DNA of 8,181 nucleotides from Treponema sp. (GCA_031268125.1 JAIRXT010000169.1:1-8181), one strand, 5' to 3'. Positions 1 through 6,705 are shown, counted from the stretch's first letter. A program made the numbers and translations. The notes: generated by a model not told the origin, from the letters alone.

Positions 1-470
1 TGGGCCGTATCAAGGCCGTAGACCGAACTGGAGGAGGCGTAGACCAGGTGCTTTACCGGAAAGGCCCGGGCCGCCTCCAGGATGTTCAAAAAGCCCTGCA
101 CGTTGCTGCCGATATACGCATGGGGATTGGTCAGGGAATAACGGACCCCCGCCTGGGCGGCAAGGTTTACCGCCGCATCGAAGTCCTCCGTTTCAAAGAG
201 GGATCGCAGGGCCGGCCCATCGGTCAAATCCATTTTAAGGAAACGGAGACCGGGATACCGGGCGGATTGCAGCGCCGGGACCCCTGCCGCCGGGCCGGAA
301 ATTCCGCCTTCAACCGGAAAGCCCAGATCCGCCAGGCGGCCGCGCTTCAAATCAACATCGTAGTAGTCGTTAATATTATCGATGCCAACAACCGTTTCAC
401 CCTGGGCGGCCAGCCGCCGGACCAGATGGTACCCAATAAACCCGGCTATCCCGGTAACCAGCACCTTCAC
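1..470 (-). CDS. NAD-dependent sugar-nucleotide epimerase, UDP-glucuronate 4-epimerase-like (3' end outside window)
   Basis: This extended short-chain dehydrogenase probably interconverts UDP-glucuronate and UDP-galacturonate in the cytosol. The 156 visible codons carry the NAD-binding glycine motif TGIAGFIG (residues 6-13), the DNINDYYDVDLK stretch (31-42) typical of CapI-type UDP-glucuronate epimerases, NLAAQAGVRYSL (102-113) and ASSSSVYG (145-152), which holds the catalytic Ser region. The YxxxK pair lies beyond the left edge. Relatives are usually about 330-350 residues, so a little under half is present. The start is GTG at 468-470. The in-frame TAA of ugd lies two codons earlier and no other start codon fits before residue 80. 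A G-rich stretch (GGGGTGGGG) inside the ugd 3' end may serve as the ribosome site. Ugd just upstream would supply UDP-glucuronate, which favours this substrate. A UDP-glucose/galactose 4-epimerase or other SDR epimerase remains possible. Confidence 0.85.
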   Translation of the reverse strand, partial: MKVLVTGIAGFIGYHLVRRLAAQGETVVGIDNINDYYDVDLKRGRLADLGFPVEGGISGPAAGVPALQSARYPGLRFLKMDLTDGPALRSLFETEDFDAAVNLAAQAGVRYSLTNPHAYIGSNVQGFLNILEAARAFPVKHLVYASSSSVYGLDTA

Positions 471-473
471 GGA

Positions 474-1805
474 TTAAAGCCCCACCCCAAAATAGCTCAG
501 CCCCGCCTTCTCCACCTCTTCCCGCTTGTAAATATTCCGCAGATCGAAAAACCAGGGCCCCAGGAGGGTCCGGCGTATCCGGTTCAGGTCAAGGTTGCGG
601 AACTGGTTCCACTCGGTAACCAGGACCAGGGCGTGGCTTCCTTCCAGGGTATCGTACTCGTCCTTGGCAAAGCAGAGACCGCCGGAGATACCCTTAAGCC
701 GCCAGGCGGCCTCCTCCATGGCCTGGGGGTCCCAGACCCGCAGCCGGGCCCTCCGCGCCGCCAGGCCCTCGCAGATAGCAATGGCCGGGGATTCCCGCAT
801 GTCGTTGGTGTTTTGCTTATAGGCCAGCCCCAAAACGGCGATGGTTTTCCCTTCCAGCGCCCCGGGACCCCCCATCCCCCCCTCGATCTTATCCACCATC
901 AGGGCCTGCTGCCGCTCGTTGGCCCGGATGGCGGTCTCGATAATCGAAAGGGGAAGGCCGTACTGCCGGCCCGTGGCGGCGATTGCCCGGGTATCCTTGG
1001 GAAAACAGGAGCCCCCGTAACCGGGACCCGCATGGAGGAACTTGGAACCGATACGCCCGTCCCGGCCCATGGCTTTGGCCACATCCTGGACATTGGCCCC
1101 AACCTTTTCGCAGAGATTGGCAATCTCGTTAATAAACGAGATTTTTACCGAAAGAAACGCATTAGAGGCGTATTTTATCATCTCCGCCGTTTCACAGGAG
1201 GTTTCGATATAGGGAGTTTCATTAAGGTAGAGGGCGCGGTAGACCTCCTTCATGATCTCCCGGGCCTGGGCGCTGCCGCTCCCGATAACCACCCGGTCCG
1301 GGTGGGTAAAGTCGTACACCGCGTTCCCCTCCCGCAGAAACTCGGGGTTGGAAACCACGTCAAAGGGAATGTCGAGACCCCGCTTGTCCAGGGCCTCCCT
1401 CACCCAGCGGCGGACCTTTCCGGCAGTACCTACGGGGACCGTACTCTTATTCACAAAAACAGTGTAGCCCTCGATAAGGGAACCCGCCTCCCGGACGGCC
1501 TGTTCGACAAATCCCAGGTCCGCGCTGCCGTCATCCGCAGGGGGAGTCCCCACGGCGATAAACACCACATCGCTGCCCTTCATGGCGCCGGGAAGGGACG
1601 TAGTAAAGGAAAGCCGCCGGGAACGGACATTCCGCTGCACCACATCCTCCAGCCCCGGTTCGAATATGGGAATACGCCCCCCGGTCAGGGCCTCAATTTT
1701 CGCAGCATCCGTGTCCACGCAGGTAACGTGGTTGCCAAACTCCGCCAGACAGGCCCCGGACACAAGGCCCACATAACCGGTCCCGATAACCGTGATAGTA
1801 ACCAT
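474..1805 (-). CDS. ugd: UDP-glucose 6-dehydrogenase
   Basis: It oxidises UDP-glucose to UDP-glucuronate with two NAD+ in the cytosol. The 443-residue product has the expected family length. Visible motifs are GTGYVG (8-13, NAD binding), NKSTVPVGT (119-127), NPEFLREG (153-160), K211 and N215 in the MIKYASNAFLS region, and GYGGSCFPKD (262-271) with catalytic Cys267 and Asp271. The C-terminal UDP-binding domain has LGLAYKQNTNDMRESP (325-340). A TTG one codon upstream is possible, but GAGGAG at 1812-1817 sits 6 nt before the ATG and only 3 nt before the TTG, so ATG is chosen. It follows rfbD by 20 nt and its stop is 3 nt from the next GTG start, so it is almost certainly co-transcribed. GDP-mannose and UDP-ManNAc dehydrogenases share the fold, but these motifs and the epimerase partner favour UDP-glucose. 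Confidence 0.96.
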   Translation of the reverse strand: MVTITVIGTGYVGLVSGACLAEFGNHVTCVDTDAAKIEALTGGRIPIFEPGLEDVVQRNVRSRRLSFTTSLPGAMKGSDVVFIAVGTPPADDGSADLGFVEQAVREAGSLIEGYTVFVNKSTVPVGTAGKVRRWVREALDKRGLDIPFDVVSNPEFLREGNAVYDFTHPDRVVIGSGSAQAREIMKEVYRALYLNETPYIETSCETAEMIKYASNAFLSVKISFINEIANLCEKVGANVQDVAKAMGRDGRIGSKFLHAGPGYGGSCFPKDTRAIAATGRQYGLPLSIIETAIRANERQQALMVDKIEGGMGGPGALEGKTIAVLGLAYKQNTNDMRESPAIAICEGLAARRARLRVWDPQAMEEAAWRLKGISGGLCFAKDEYDTLEGSHALVLVTEWNQFRNLDLNRIRRTLLGPWFFDLRNIYKREEVEKAGLSYFGVGL

Positions 1806-1811
1806 CAAAAA

Positions 1812-1817
1812 CTCCTC
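1812..1817 (-). promoter_or_regulatory. Ribosome binding site of ugd
   Basis: GAGGAG on the minus strand, 6 nt before the ATG at 1803-1805. It is the best Shine-Dalgarno match in the cluster and decides the start against the TTG at 1806-1808, which would be only 3 nt away. Confidence 0.75.
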
Positions 1818-1825
1818 AAATTAAG

Positions 1826-2773
1826 CTAAACCTCTCCCCGTGCGCGGAGATAGCGTGCAAGGCTTTCTTCCCAGGGGGGTATGGACAGGCCCAGGGCCGT
1901 CTTGATCTTGCCCTTGTCCAGCACCGAATAGGCGGGGCGGGTAACCCTGGCGGGGTACTCGGCGCTGGTACAGGGCCTTACCTCGCAGTCTTTGGTGATA
2001 AGCCCCAGCCGGCGGCCCTGGGCGTAAATTTCCCGGGCAAAGCCGAACCAGGTAACGGCCCCTTCACCGGTGTAGTGGTACACGCCGGGGGCCGGGGAAC
2101 CGGGAACCTCCGCGCCAGCTCCCCCGCTGGCGGCAATCAGCGACACGAGGGCCTGGGAAAGATCCGCCGCCCAGGTGGGGCTGCCCCGCTGATCGTCCAC
2201 CACCTTCACGGATCCCTGCTCGTTCATAAGGCGCAGCATGGTATGAACAAAGTTATTGCCGTGCCTGCCGTAAAGCCAGGCGGTACGGACAATATACGAA
2301 TCCCCGTTGTGTTCCAAAACCGCCGCTTCCCCGTCCCGCTTGGTAAGGCCGTAGACCCCGATAGGATCGGTGGGGTCATCTTCCCGGTAGGGCCGGAGGG
2401 CCGGAAAGTTCGGGTCCCCGCCGGAAAAACCCGCAGGGATACCCCTGCCGTCAAAGACATAATCGGTGGAGATGTGAATAAGCCGGGCGCCGATCTTCCG
2501 CGCCGTCCGGGCAATGTTGGCGGGCCCCGTGGTATTAAGGCCCCGGCAGGCTTCAACATCGCCCTCCGCCTTGTCCACCGCGGTGTAGGCGGCGCAGTTG
2601 ACGATCCAGCCAATCCGGCCCCGGAACTCCGGCCTTTCCGTATAAGCTTCCAGGGCCGCCGGATCGGTAATATCGATCTCCCGGTCGGTGCCGGTAAAGG
2701 GGACGCCCTGCTTTTCAAGAAGCATGGAAAGTTCCGTCCCCAGCATGCCTTTACAGCCAATAAGCCAAATCAT
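1826..2773 (-). CDS. rfbD: dTDP-4-dehydrorhamnose reductase
   Basis: Last step of dTDP-L-rhamnose synthesis: NAD(P)H-dependent reduction of dTDP-4-dehydro-L-rhamnose, in the cytosol. The 315-residue product begins with the Rossmann motif GCKGMLG (6-12) and has VNCAAYTAVDKAE (58-70), STDYVFDG (102-109), the catalytic Y141-xxx-K145 pair in YGLTK, DQRGSPT (194-200), which is typical of RmlD, and RPAYSVLD (279-286). Length is slightly above the usual 280-300, partly from a small Gly/Ala/Pro-rich insert at about 217-230. The ATG is preceded by GGAGG with a rather tight 3-nt spacing. It lies 30 nt after rfbC and 20 nt before ugd on the same strand, consistent with a single operon. RfbD identity is secure because rfbA, rfbB and rfbC are adjacent. 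Confidence 0.96.
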   Translation of the reverse strand: MIWLIGCKGMLGTELSMLLEKQGVPFTGTDREIDITDPAALEAYTERPEFRGRIGWIVNCAAYTAVDKAEGDVEACRGLNTTGPANIARTARKIGARLIHISTDYVFDGRGIPAGFSGGDPNFPALRPYREDDPTDPIGVYGLTKRDGEAAVLEHNGDSYIVRTAWLYGRHGNNFVHTMLRLMNEQGSVKVVDDQRGSPTWAADLSQALVSLIAASGGAGAEVPGSPAPGVYHYTGEGAVTWFGFAREIYAQGRRLGLITKDCEVRPCTSAEYPARVTRPAYSVLDKGKIKTALGLSIPPWEESLARYLRARGEV

Positions 2774-2803
2774 AGGCCTCCGCCCGCTTGCCGCCGCCGG
2801 ACA

Positions 2804-3337
2804 TCACAGGGCCGTGAAACCGGGGAGTCCTCTGTCCTTATTGGACAGCACATAGTCCAGCTTCGGCCAGGCTATGCCGATGGCGGGATCGTTCCAGATG
2901 ATGCCGCCTTCATCTTCGGGGTAGTAAAAATCGGTACACTTATAGGCAAAGACGGCGGATTCGCTCAGGACCAAAAAACCGTGGGCAAGGCCGGGGGGGA
3001 TGTAGAATTGGTTTTGTTTTTCGCCGCTCAGGACGACCGCATGCCACTGGCCGTAACTGGGGGAACCGGGCCGTATGTCCACCGCCACGTCAAAAACCTC
3101 GCCAAAGACGGCCCGGACCAGCTTGCCCTGGGGGTGGGTCTTTTGAAAGTGAAGACCCCGGAGTACCCCCTTCGCCGAACAGGACTGGTTATCCTGGACA
3201 AAGGGGCCCGCAATGTCCGCGGCGGCGTAATCCCGCTGGGACCAGGACTCAAAAAAATAGCCCCGGCGGTCCCCAAAAACCTTAGGCTGAATTTCATAGA
3301 GGCCCCGGATACTACAGGGGTTAAAAATAAAGGCCAT
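2804..3337 (-). CDS. rfbC: dTDP-4-dehydrorhamnose 3,5-epimerase
   Basis: A cupin-fold epimerase that converts dTDP-4-dehydro-6-deoxy-D-glucose to dTDP-4-dehydro-L-rhamnose, third step of the pathway. At 177 residues it has the usual length. It shows FGDRRGYFFESW (21-32), QDNQSCSAKGVLRGLHFQ (48-65) with catalytic His63, DVAVDIRPGSPSYG (83-96), FYIPPGLAHGF (111-121) and the active-site Tyr region CTDFYYP (134-140). The ATG at 3335-3337 is the only possible start because an in-frame TAA lies four codons upstream at 3347-3349. The Shine-Dalgarno is poor (GGGG only 2 nt from the ATG). It is separated from rfbA by 87 nt, the largest gap inside the cluster, so an internal promoter or processing site there is possible. 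No convincing -35/-10 pair was found. Confidence 0.97.
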   Translation of the reverse strand: MAFIFNPCSIRGLYEIQPKVFGDRRGYFFESWSQRDYAAADIAGPFVQDNQSCSAKGVLRGLHFQKTHPQGKLVRAVFGEVFDVAVDIRPGSPSYGQWHAVVLSGEKQNQFYIPPGLAHGFLVLSESAVFAYKCTDFYYPEDEGGIIWNDPAIGIAWPKLDYVLSNKDRGLPGFTAL

Positions 3338-3425
3338 AACCCCATATTACTATTCTGACACAATTGATACTACGGCCGAAAAAGTTTGAAACACTGCGGT
3401 AAATCCTAACCCTGCATCACCGGGC

Positions 3426-4301
3426 CTATATATTTTCTGCGATGTAGGCCAGGTACTCGCCGTAGCTGGTTTTGTACTTCCGGGCTAGGGCGGCCAGTTG
3501 GTCCCGGGAAATCCAGCCGTTGGCAAAGGCGATTTCTTCGATGCAGGAAACATACATACCCTGCCGTTTCTGGATGGTGGCGATATAGTTGGAGGCTTCC
3601 AAAAGGCCGTCGTAGGTCCCCGTGTCCAGCCAAGCCATACCCCGGCCCAGCACCTCCACGGAAAGACGGCCCCGCTCCAGGTATGCGTTGTTGACGGCGG
3701 TTATCTCAATCTCCCCCCGGGCAGAGGGCTGTACGGACCGGGCTATCCCCGCCACATCCGGTCCGTAAAAGTAAAGGCCCGGAACCGCGTAGTGGGACTT
3801 GGGCCGGGCCGGTTTTTCCTCAATGGAAAGGGCCTTTCCCCGGCCGTCAAATTCCACCACCCCGTAGGCGCCGGGGTCCTTCACGTAATAGCCGAATATG
3901 GCCCCGCCCCCCTTCTCCGCAACCTGGGCGGCGGCGTTCCGCAGGGTCCGGCTAAAGCCGCGGCCGTAAAACACGTTGTCCCCCAGCACCAGGGCCGAAG
4001 AATCCCCGCCGATAAAATCACTGCCGATGATAAACGCGTCGGCCAGGCCCCGGGGGTTCTCCTGGACACGGTAATCAAAGCGCATCCCCAGCCATTCCCC
4101 ATCGCCAAAAAGTTCCCTGAACAGGGGAATATCCCGGGGGGTGGAGATAATAAGCACCTCCCGTATGCCCGCCAGCATAAGAACCGACAGGGGGTAGTAG
4201 ATCATGGGCTTGTCGTAAAGGGGGAGTATCTGCTTCGATACGGCCAGGGTAATGGGATAAAGCCGGGTCCCGGCTCCTCCGGCAAGGATAATACCTTTCA
4301 T
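3426..4301 (-). CDS. rfbA: Glucose-1-phosphate thymidylyltransferase
   Basis: It joins dTTP and glucose-1-phosphate to dTDP-glucose and pyrophosphate, the committed and usually feedback-inhibited first step of dTDP-L-rhamnose synthesis. The 291-residue product carries the nucleotidyltransferase signature LAGGAGTRLYPIT (6-18) followed by SKQ (22-24), LGDN (106-109) with metal-binding Asp108, EEKP (161-164), GEIEITAVN (196-204) and WLDTGT (224-229) with the second metal ligand Asp226. These positions match the RmlA family well. The ATG has AGGGGA 5-6 nt upstream, overlapping the TAG of rfbB. The gap to rfbB is 9 nt and the rfbB stop is in the same reading frame as this start. Its place directly behind rfbB implies translational and transcriptional coupling. 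Confidence 0.97.
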   Translation of the reverse strand: MKGIILAGGAGTRLYPITLAVSKQILPLYDKPMIYYPLSVLMLAGIREVLIISTPRDIPLFRELFGDGEWLGMRFDYRVQENPRGLADAFIIGSDFIGGDSSALVLGDNVFYGRGFSRTLRNAAAQVAEKGGGAIFGYYVKDPGAYGVVEFDGRGKALSIEEKPARPKSHYAVPGLYFYGPDVAGIARSVQPSARGEIEITAVNNAYLERGRLSVEVLGRGMAWLDTGTYDGLLEASNYIATIQKRQGMYVSCIEEIAFANGWISRDQLAALARKYKTSYGEYLAYIAENI

Positions 4302-4310
4302 AATTGTCCC

Positions 4311-5450
4311 CTAACGGCGGCCGTAGTTTTCCTCTACCCAGTAACGGTATTCCCCGCTGCGGATACGGTCAATCCAGGTGGTATTAGCTCTGTACCATTC
4401 CACCGTTTTGTTTAGTCCTTCTTCAAAAGACATTTCCTGTTTCCAATCCAGTTCATGCTTGATTTTAGTACAGTCGATGGCATAGCGCCGGTCATGGCCG
4501 GGGCGGTCTTTTATAAACCGGATGGTTCTGCGGATCTTTTCAGGATTCACGCCGGTCTTGTCCGCCACAATTTTAATAAGTTCATCGATAATGGCGGTAT
4601 TTTCCATTTCATTTTCGCCGCCGATATTGTATTTTTCCCCGGCCCTGCCCCCGGTAAGAATCGCCCAAATCGCCCGGCCGTGGTCCTCTACATAAAGCCA
4701 ATCCCTGATATTTTTACCGTCTCCGTATACCGGGAGGGGTTTCCCTTCCATCATGTTCATAATCATCAGGGGGATAAGCTTTTCCGGGAACTGGAAAGGG
4801 CCAAAGTTGTTGGAACAGTTGGACAGTGTAACCGGAAGACCGTAGGTATGATGCCAGGCCATAACCAAATGATCGCTGGCGGCTTTACTGGCCGAATAGG
4901 GAGACCGGGGATCGTAGGGTGTGGTTTCCGTAAAAAAACCCGTTTCTCCCAAAGACCCGTAAACTTCGTCGGTACTGACGTGGTGAAAAACCACGCCGGG
5001 AATATACCCGGCATCCGCCGATCCCGGAAGGGGCACAGAGAAATTACCGGACGAAATTTGCCAGTGGCGGCGGGCCACATCCAGCAGTGCAAAAGTACCC
5101 ATCACATTTGTCTTTACAAAGGTTTCCGGCCCCAGTATCGACCGGTCTACATGGCTTTCCGCCGCAAAATTGACCACCGTGTCAATGTCGTACTTGATAA
5201 ATATTTCTTCCAGCCGCTGCCGGTCGCAAATATCGCCCAGTTCAAAAAAATAGCGGGCTTCGGGACCGCTGCCGATGCCAAATTCCCTTTCAATTTCCTG
5301 AAGACTTGTGATATTCCCCGCATAGGTAAGGGCATCCAGATTAATGATCCGGCCGGAAAATTCCGGGGTATGTTTGAACAAAAGATAAATAAAATTCACG
5401 CCGATGAAACCACATCCGCCGGTAACCAATATGTTTTTCAACTTACGCAT
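4311..5450 (-). CDS. rfbB: dTDP-glucose 4,6-dehydratase
   Basis: NAD-dependent dehydration of dTDP-glucose to dTDP-4-dehydro-6-deoxy-glucose, step two of the pathway. The 379-residue product has GGCGFIG (11-17), LDALTYAGN (38-46), FAAESHVDRSI (95-105), STDEVYGS (159-166) with catalytic Thr160-Asp161-Glu162, the Y185-xxx-K189 pair in YSASK, and RDWLYVEDH (249-257). It is somewhat longer than the typical 350-360 residues. The extra length is mainly a linker at about 131-152, before FHHVSTDE. The ATG is fixed by an in-frame TAA three codons upstream (5457-5459), although no good Shine-Dalgarno is visible. It is the first gene of the rhamnose cluster, behind a 114-nt intergenic stretch that holds a palindrome and an AT-rich promoter-like segment. 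Its codons look more AT-rich than those of ugd and rfbD. Confidence 0.97.
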   Translation of the reverse strand: MRKLKNILVTGGCGFIGVNFIYLLFKHTPEFSGRIINLDALTYAGNITSLQEIEREFGIGSGPEARYFFELGDICDRQRLEEIFIKYDIDTVVNFAAESHVDRSILGPETFVKTNVMGTFALLDVARRHWQISSGNFSVPLPGSADAGYIPGVVFHHVSTDEVYGSLGETGFFTETTPYDPRSPYSASKAASDHLVMAWHHTYGLPVTLSNCSNNFGPFQFPEKLIPLMIMNMMEGKPLPVYGDGKNIRDWLYVEDHGRAIWAILTGGRAGEKYNIGGENEMENTAIIDELIKIVADKTGVNPEKIRRTIRFIKDRPGHDRRYAIDCTKIKHELDWKQEMSFEEGLNKTVEWYRANTTWIDRIRSGEYRYWVEENYGRR

Positions 5451-5463
5451 AGTTCTTTAAATA

Positions 5464-5492
5464 ATACTAATATATTCAGACATTCCATGCAA
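5464..5492 (-). promoter_or_regulatory. Possible promoter of the rfbBACD-ugd cluster
   Basis: On the minus strand, TTGCAT (5487-5492) and TAGTAT (5464-5469) are separated by 17 nt in an AT-rich segment just before rfbB. The matches to TTGACA and TATAAT are only 3/6 and 4/6. An overlapping TATATT (5469-5474) is a better -10 but has no well-spaced -35. The location is plausible; the exact boxes are a guess. Confidence 0.25.
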
Positions 5493-5497
5493 TCGGA

Positions 5498-5543
5498 CAA
5501 TTGAGGTTGTTCCAAAACTTTAGTTTTGAAACAGCCTCAATTG
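5498..5543. repeat. Near-perfect palindrome with 22-bp arms between uppP and rfbB
   Basis: The left arm (5498-5519) begins CAATTGAGG and the right arm (5522-5543) ends CCTCAATTG. The arms match at 20 of 22 positions around a TT centre. In RNA each strand could pair all but one position, with one G-U wobble. Neither side is followed at once by a T-tract, so it is not a classic intrinsic terminator for uppP, although it could still end transcription or protect a 3' end. Other options are a protein-binding operator or a dispersed mobile palindrome. The GAGG(T/C)TGTT(C/T)(C/A)AAAA sequence resembles IS terminal repeats, but this is a resemblance only. Confidence 0.85.
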
Positions 5544-5564
5544 ATAAAACAAAAGCAGACCGGT

Positions 5565-6368
5565 TTAGAAAAAAAAGCGCATCACATAGCGGTCTGCCAG
5601 GGTTAGAATCCCCAAAAGCCCCGTATAAGCCGCAAATCCCCACAGGGACCGCTCCCGGACCAGTTTAAGCATAAATTTGATGGCAAAAAACCCTACCGCC
5701 GCCGCGGCAATGGTTCCTGCCGCCAGGGGCAAAACGCCGGTACTCTCACCGGCGGCGCCGGAATTCCCGGCCAGTTCTTTGATCTGCAGTACCAGGGCCC
5801 CTAAAATCGCCGGGATTGAAAGCAAAAACGAAAACCGGGCGGCAAAACCCCGGTCCAAACCCCGGATCAGCGAAGCGGAAATCGTAGAACCGGACCGGGA
5901 AAGCCCCGGAATAATGGCGATTGCCTGAAAAATCCCAATAAAAAGAGAGTCCAGCCAGGTCATTTCCCCTTTTTGCCGTAGGCGCAGGGCCCTTTTTGAA
6001 AGAATTTCCGCAGAGGCAAGAAAAATCGAAGTAAGAAGAAAGGCAAAACCCAGAAAAGCCCCGGACTCAAAGGCCGCCTCAACGGCGTCATTAAAAATCA
6101 GGGCGGCAGCTACCACCGGCAGAGTCCCCAGGATAAGATAACCAGTAAGGGGCTGGATAGGCCGCTTCAAAAGGGGCCAAATATCGCCCCATAAAACAAC
6201 CAGTACCGCAATCAAGGTTCCCCCGTGAACCAGGGTATCAAAAAACAACGCGGGTCCGGAAACTCCAAGAATTTTCTGGAAAAGTACCAGATGTCCGGAA
6301 CTGCTCACCGGAAGGAACTCGGTAAGCCCCTGGATTGTTCCCAAAACAACTGCTTCAAAAACATTCAT
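5565..6368 (-). CDS. uppP: Undecaprenyl-diphosphate phosphatase (BacA/UppP family)
   Basis: An integral membrane enzyme that removes a phosphate from undecaprenyl diphosphate, recycling the lipid carrier for peptidoglycan and O-antigen; high levels give bacitracin resistance in other bacteria. The 267-residue product matches the family length. It has the (E/Q)xxxE motif as QGLTE (13-17), PVSSSGHL (20-27) with His26, a family-typical FDTLVHGGTLIAV (43-55) and the second signature PGLSRSGSTI (154-163) with Arg158. About seven or eight hydrophobic segments are visible, including ones near 48-62, 77-92, 103-121, 141-154, 180-196, 212-236 and 243-258. The ATG is the only option because an in-frame TAG lies two codons upstream. 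No Shine-Dalgarno is evident. Same strand as the rfb cluster, 114 nt upstream of rfbB, so it may be an independent transcript. Confidence 0.97.
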   Translation of the reverse strand: MNVFEAVVLGTIQGLTEFLPVSSSGHLVLFQKILGVSGPALFFDTLVHGGTLIAVLVVLWGDIWPLLKRPIQPLTGYLILGTLPVVAAALIFNDAVEAAFESGAFLGFAFLLTSIFLASAEILSKRALRLRQKGEMTWLDSLFIGIFQAIAIIPGLSRSGSTISASLIRGLDRGFAARFSFLLSIPAILGALVLQIKELAGNSGAAGESTGVLPLAAGTIAAAAVGFFAIKFMLKLVRERSLWGFAAYTGLLGILTLADRYVMRFFF

Positions 6369-6462
6369 GTTCTACAGTACCAAGGAACCGCAGCACAGCG
6401 CAAGAAGTCGTAATAAGGCAGCAGCAATTCCAATTAGCGAAACTGACACCCCACCCGGCATT

Positions 6463-6495
6463 CTAAATTTGACCCACAATTTAACCCGGTCAAAT
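6463..6495. repeat. Extra copies of the TTTGACC end motif, left of the long palindrome
   Basis: ATTTGACC at 6467-6474 faces GGTCAAAT at 6488-6495, a perfect 8-bp inverted pair with a 13-nt spacer. In addition CTAAATTTGACCCACAA (6463-6479) is matched in inverted orientation by 6688-6704 at 16 of 17 positions. CTAAATTTGACCC recurs directly at 6548-6560. Multiple short direct and inverted copies near an element's ends are known in some IS families such as IS21, but no transposase remains here. Confidence 0.7.
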
Positions 6496-6546
6496 GCGCT
6501 GTGGAGCAAATGTAACACCTTGTACATATCTTTTCCCCACAATAAA

Positions 6547-6705
6547 GCTAAATTTGACCCGGATCGTGTGTCCGGGGCCGGGAAAGGGCCAGGAAAATAT
6601 ATGGAATTCTCTGCCGGAGCGTATCGAAGATAGCGAAGGCAGATTCTACATGCGTTTTTCCGGCAATTTCCCGGCCCCGGCGGAACGTTGTGGGTCAAGT
6701 TTAGC
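6547..6705. repeat. Long imperfect palindrome of about 159 nt (MITE-like or structured RNA)
   Basis: The two halves mirror each other around 6626-6628. Outer block: GCTAAATTTGACCC (6547-6560) against GGGTCAAGTTTAGC (6692-6705), 13 of 14. Then 11 nt of poorly matched sequence on both sides, equal in length. Then a perfect 14-bp block, CCGGGGCCGGGAAA (6572-6585) against 6667-6680. Inside, weaker pairs continue with small bulges: ATG/CAT (6601-6603, 6649-6651), GAAT/ATTC (6604-6607, 6643-6646), CTGCC/GGCAG (6611-6615, 6638-6642), and a central stem TATC-GAA-GATA (6622-6632). The equal spacing of blocks shows a single symmetric element rather than chance repeats. No T-tract follows on either side. 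A non-autonomous transposable element is the preferred reading, a hairpin RNA the alternative. Confidence 0.75.

Noticed and set aside
48..1829. A 593-codon open frame on the plus strand
   Set aside because: It is antisense to ugd and the epimerase, whose motifs are unmistakable. Its length comes from the scarcity of TTA, CTA and TCA codons in these GC-rich genes, and its product is a Gly/Pro/Arg-rich sequence with no family motif.
2075..3358. A 427-codon plus-strand open frame opposite rfbD and rfbC
   Set aside because: Shadow of two clear genes, low-complexity product, no ribosome site or motif.
3498..5504. Long plus-strand open frames (305 and 349 codons) opposite rfbA and rfbB
   Set aside because: Same antisense artefact as above; the sense frames carry full catalytic motifs.
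5498..5543. Classic rho-independent terminator for uppP
   Set aside because: The stem is strong, but neither strand has a T-tract directly after it; annotated as a palindrome instead.
6372..6698. A 108-codon minus-strand open frame in the uppP/XRE intergenic region
   Set aside because: It starts with TTG without a ribosome site, runs through the long palindrome, overlaps open frames on the other strand and has no recognisable protein features.
6463..6705. CRISPR array reading of the repeated TTTGACC motifs
   Set aside because: Copies are short, in both orientations and irregularly spaced, unlike CRISPR repeats and spacers.
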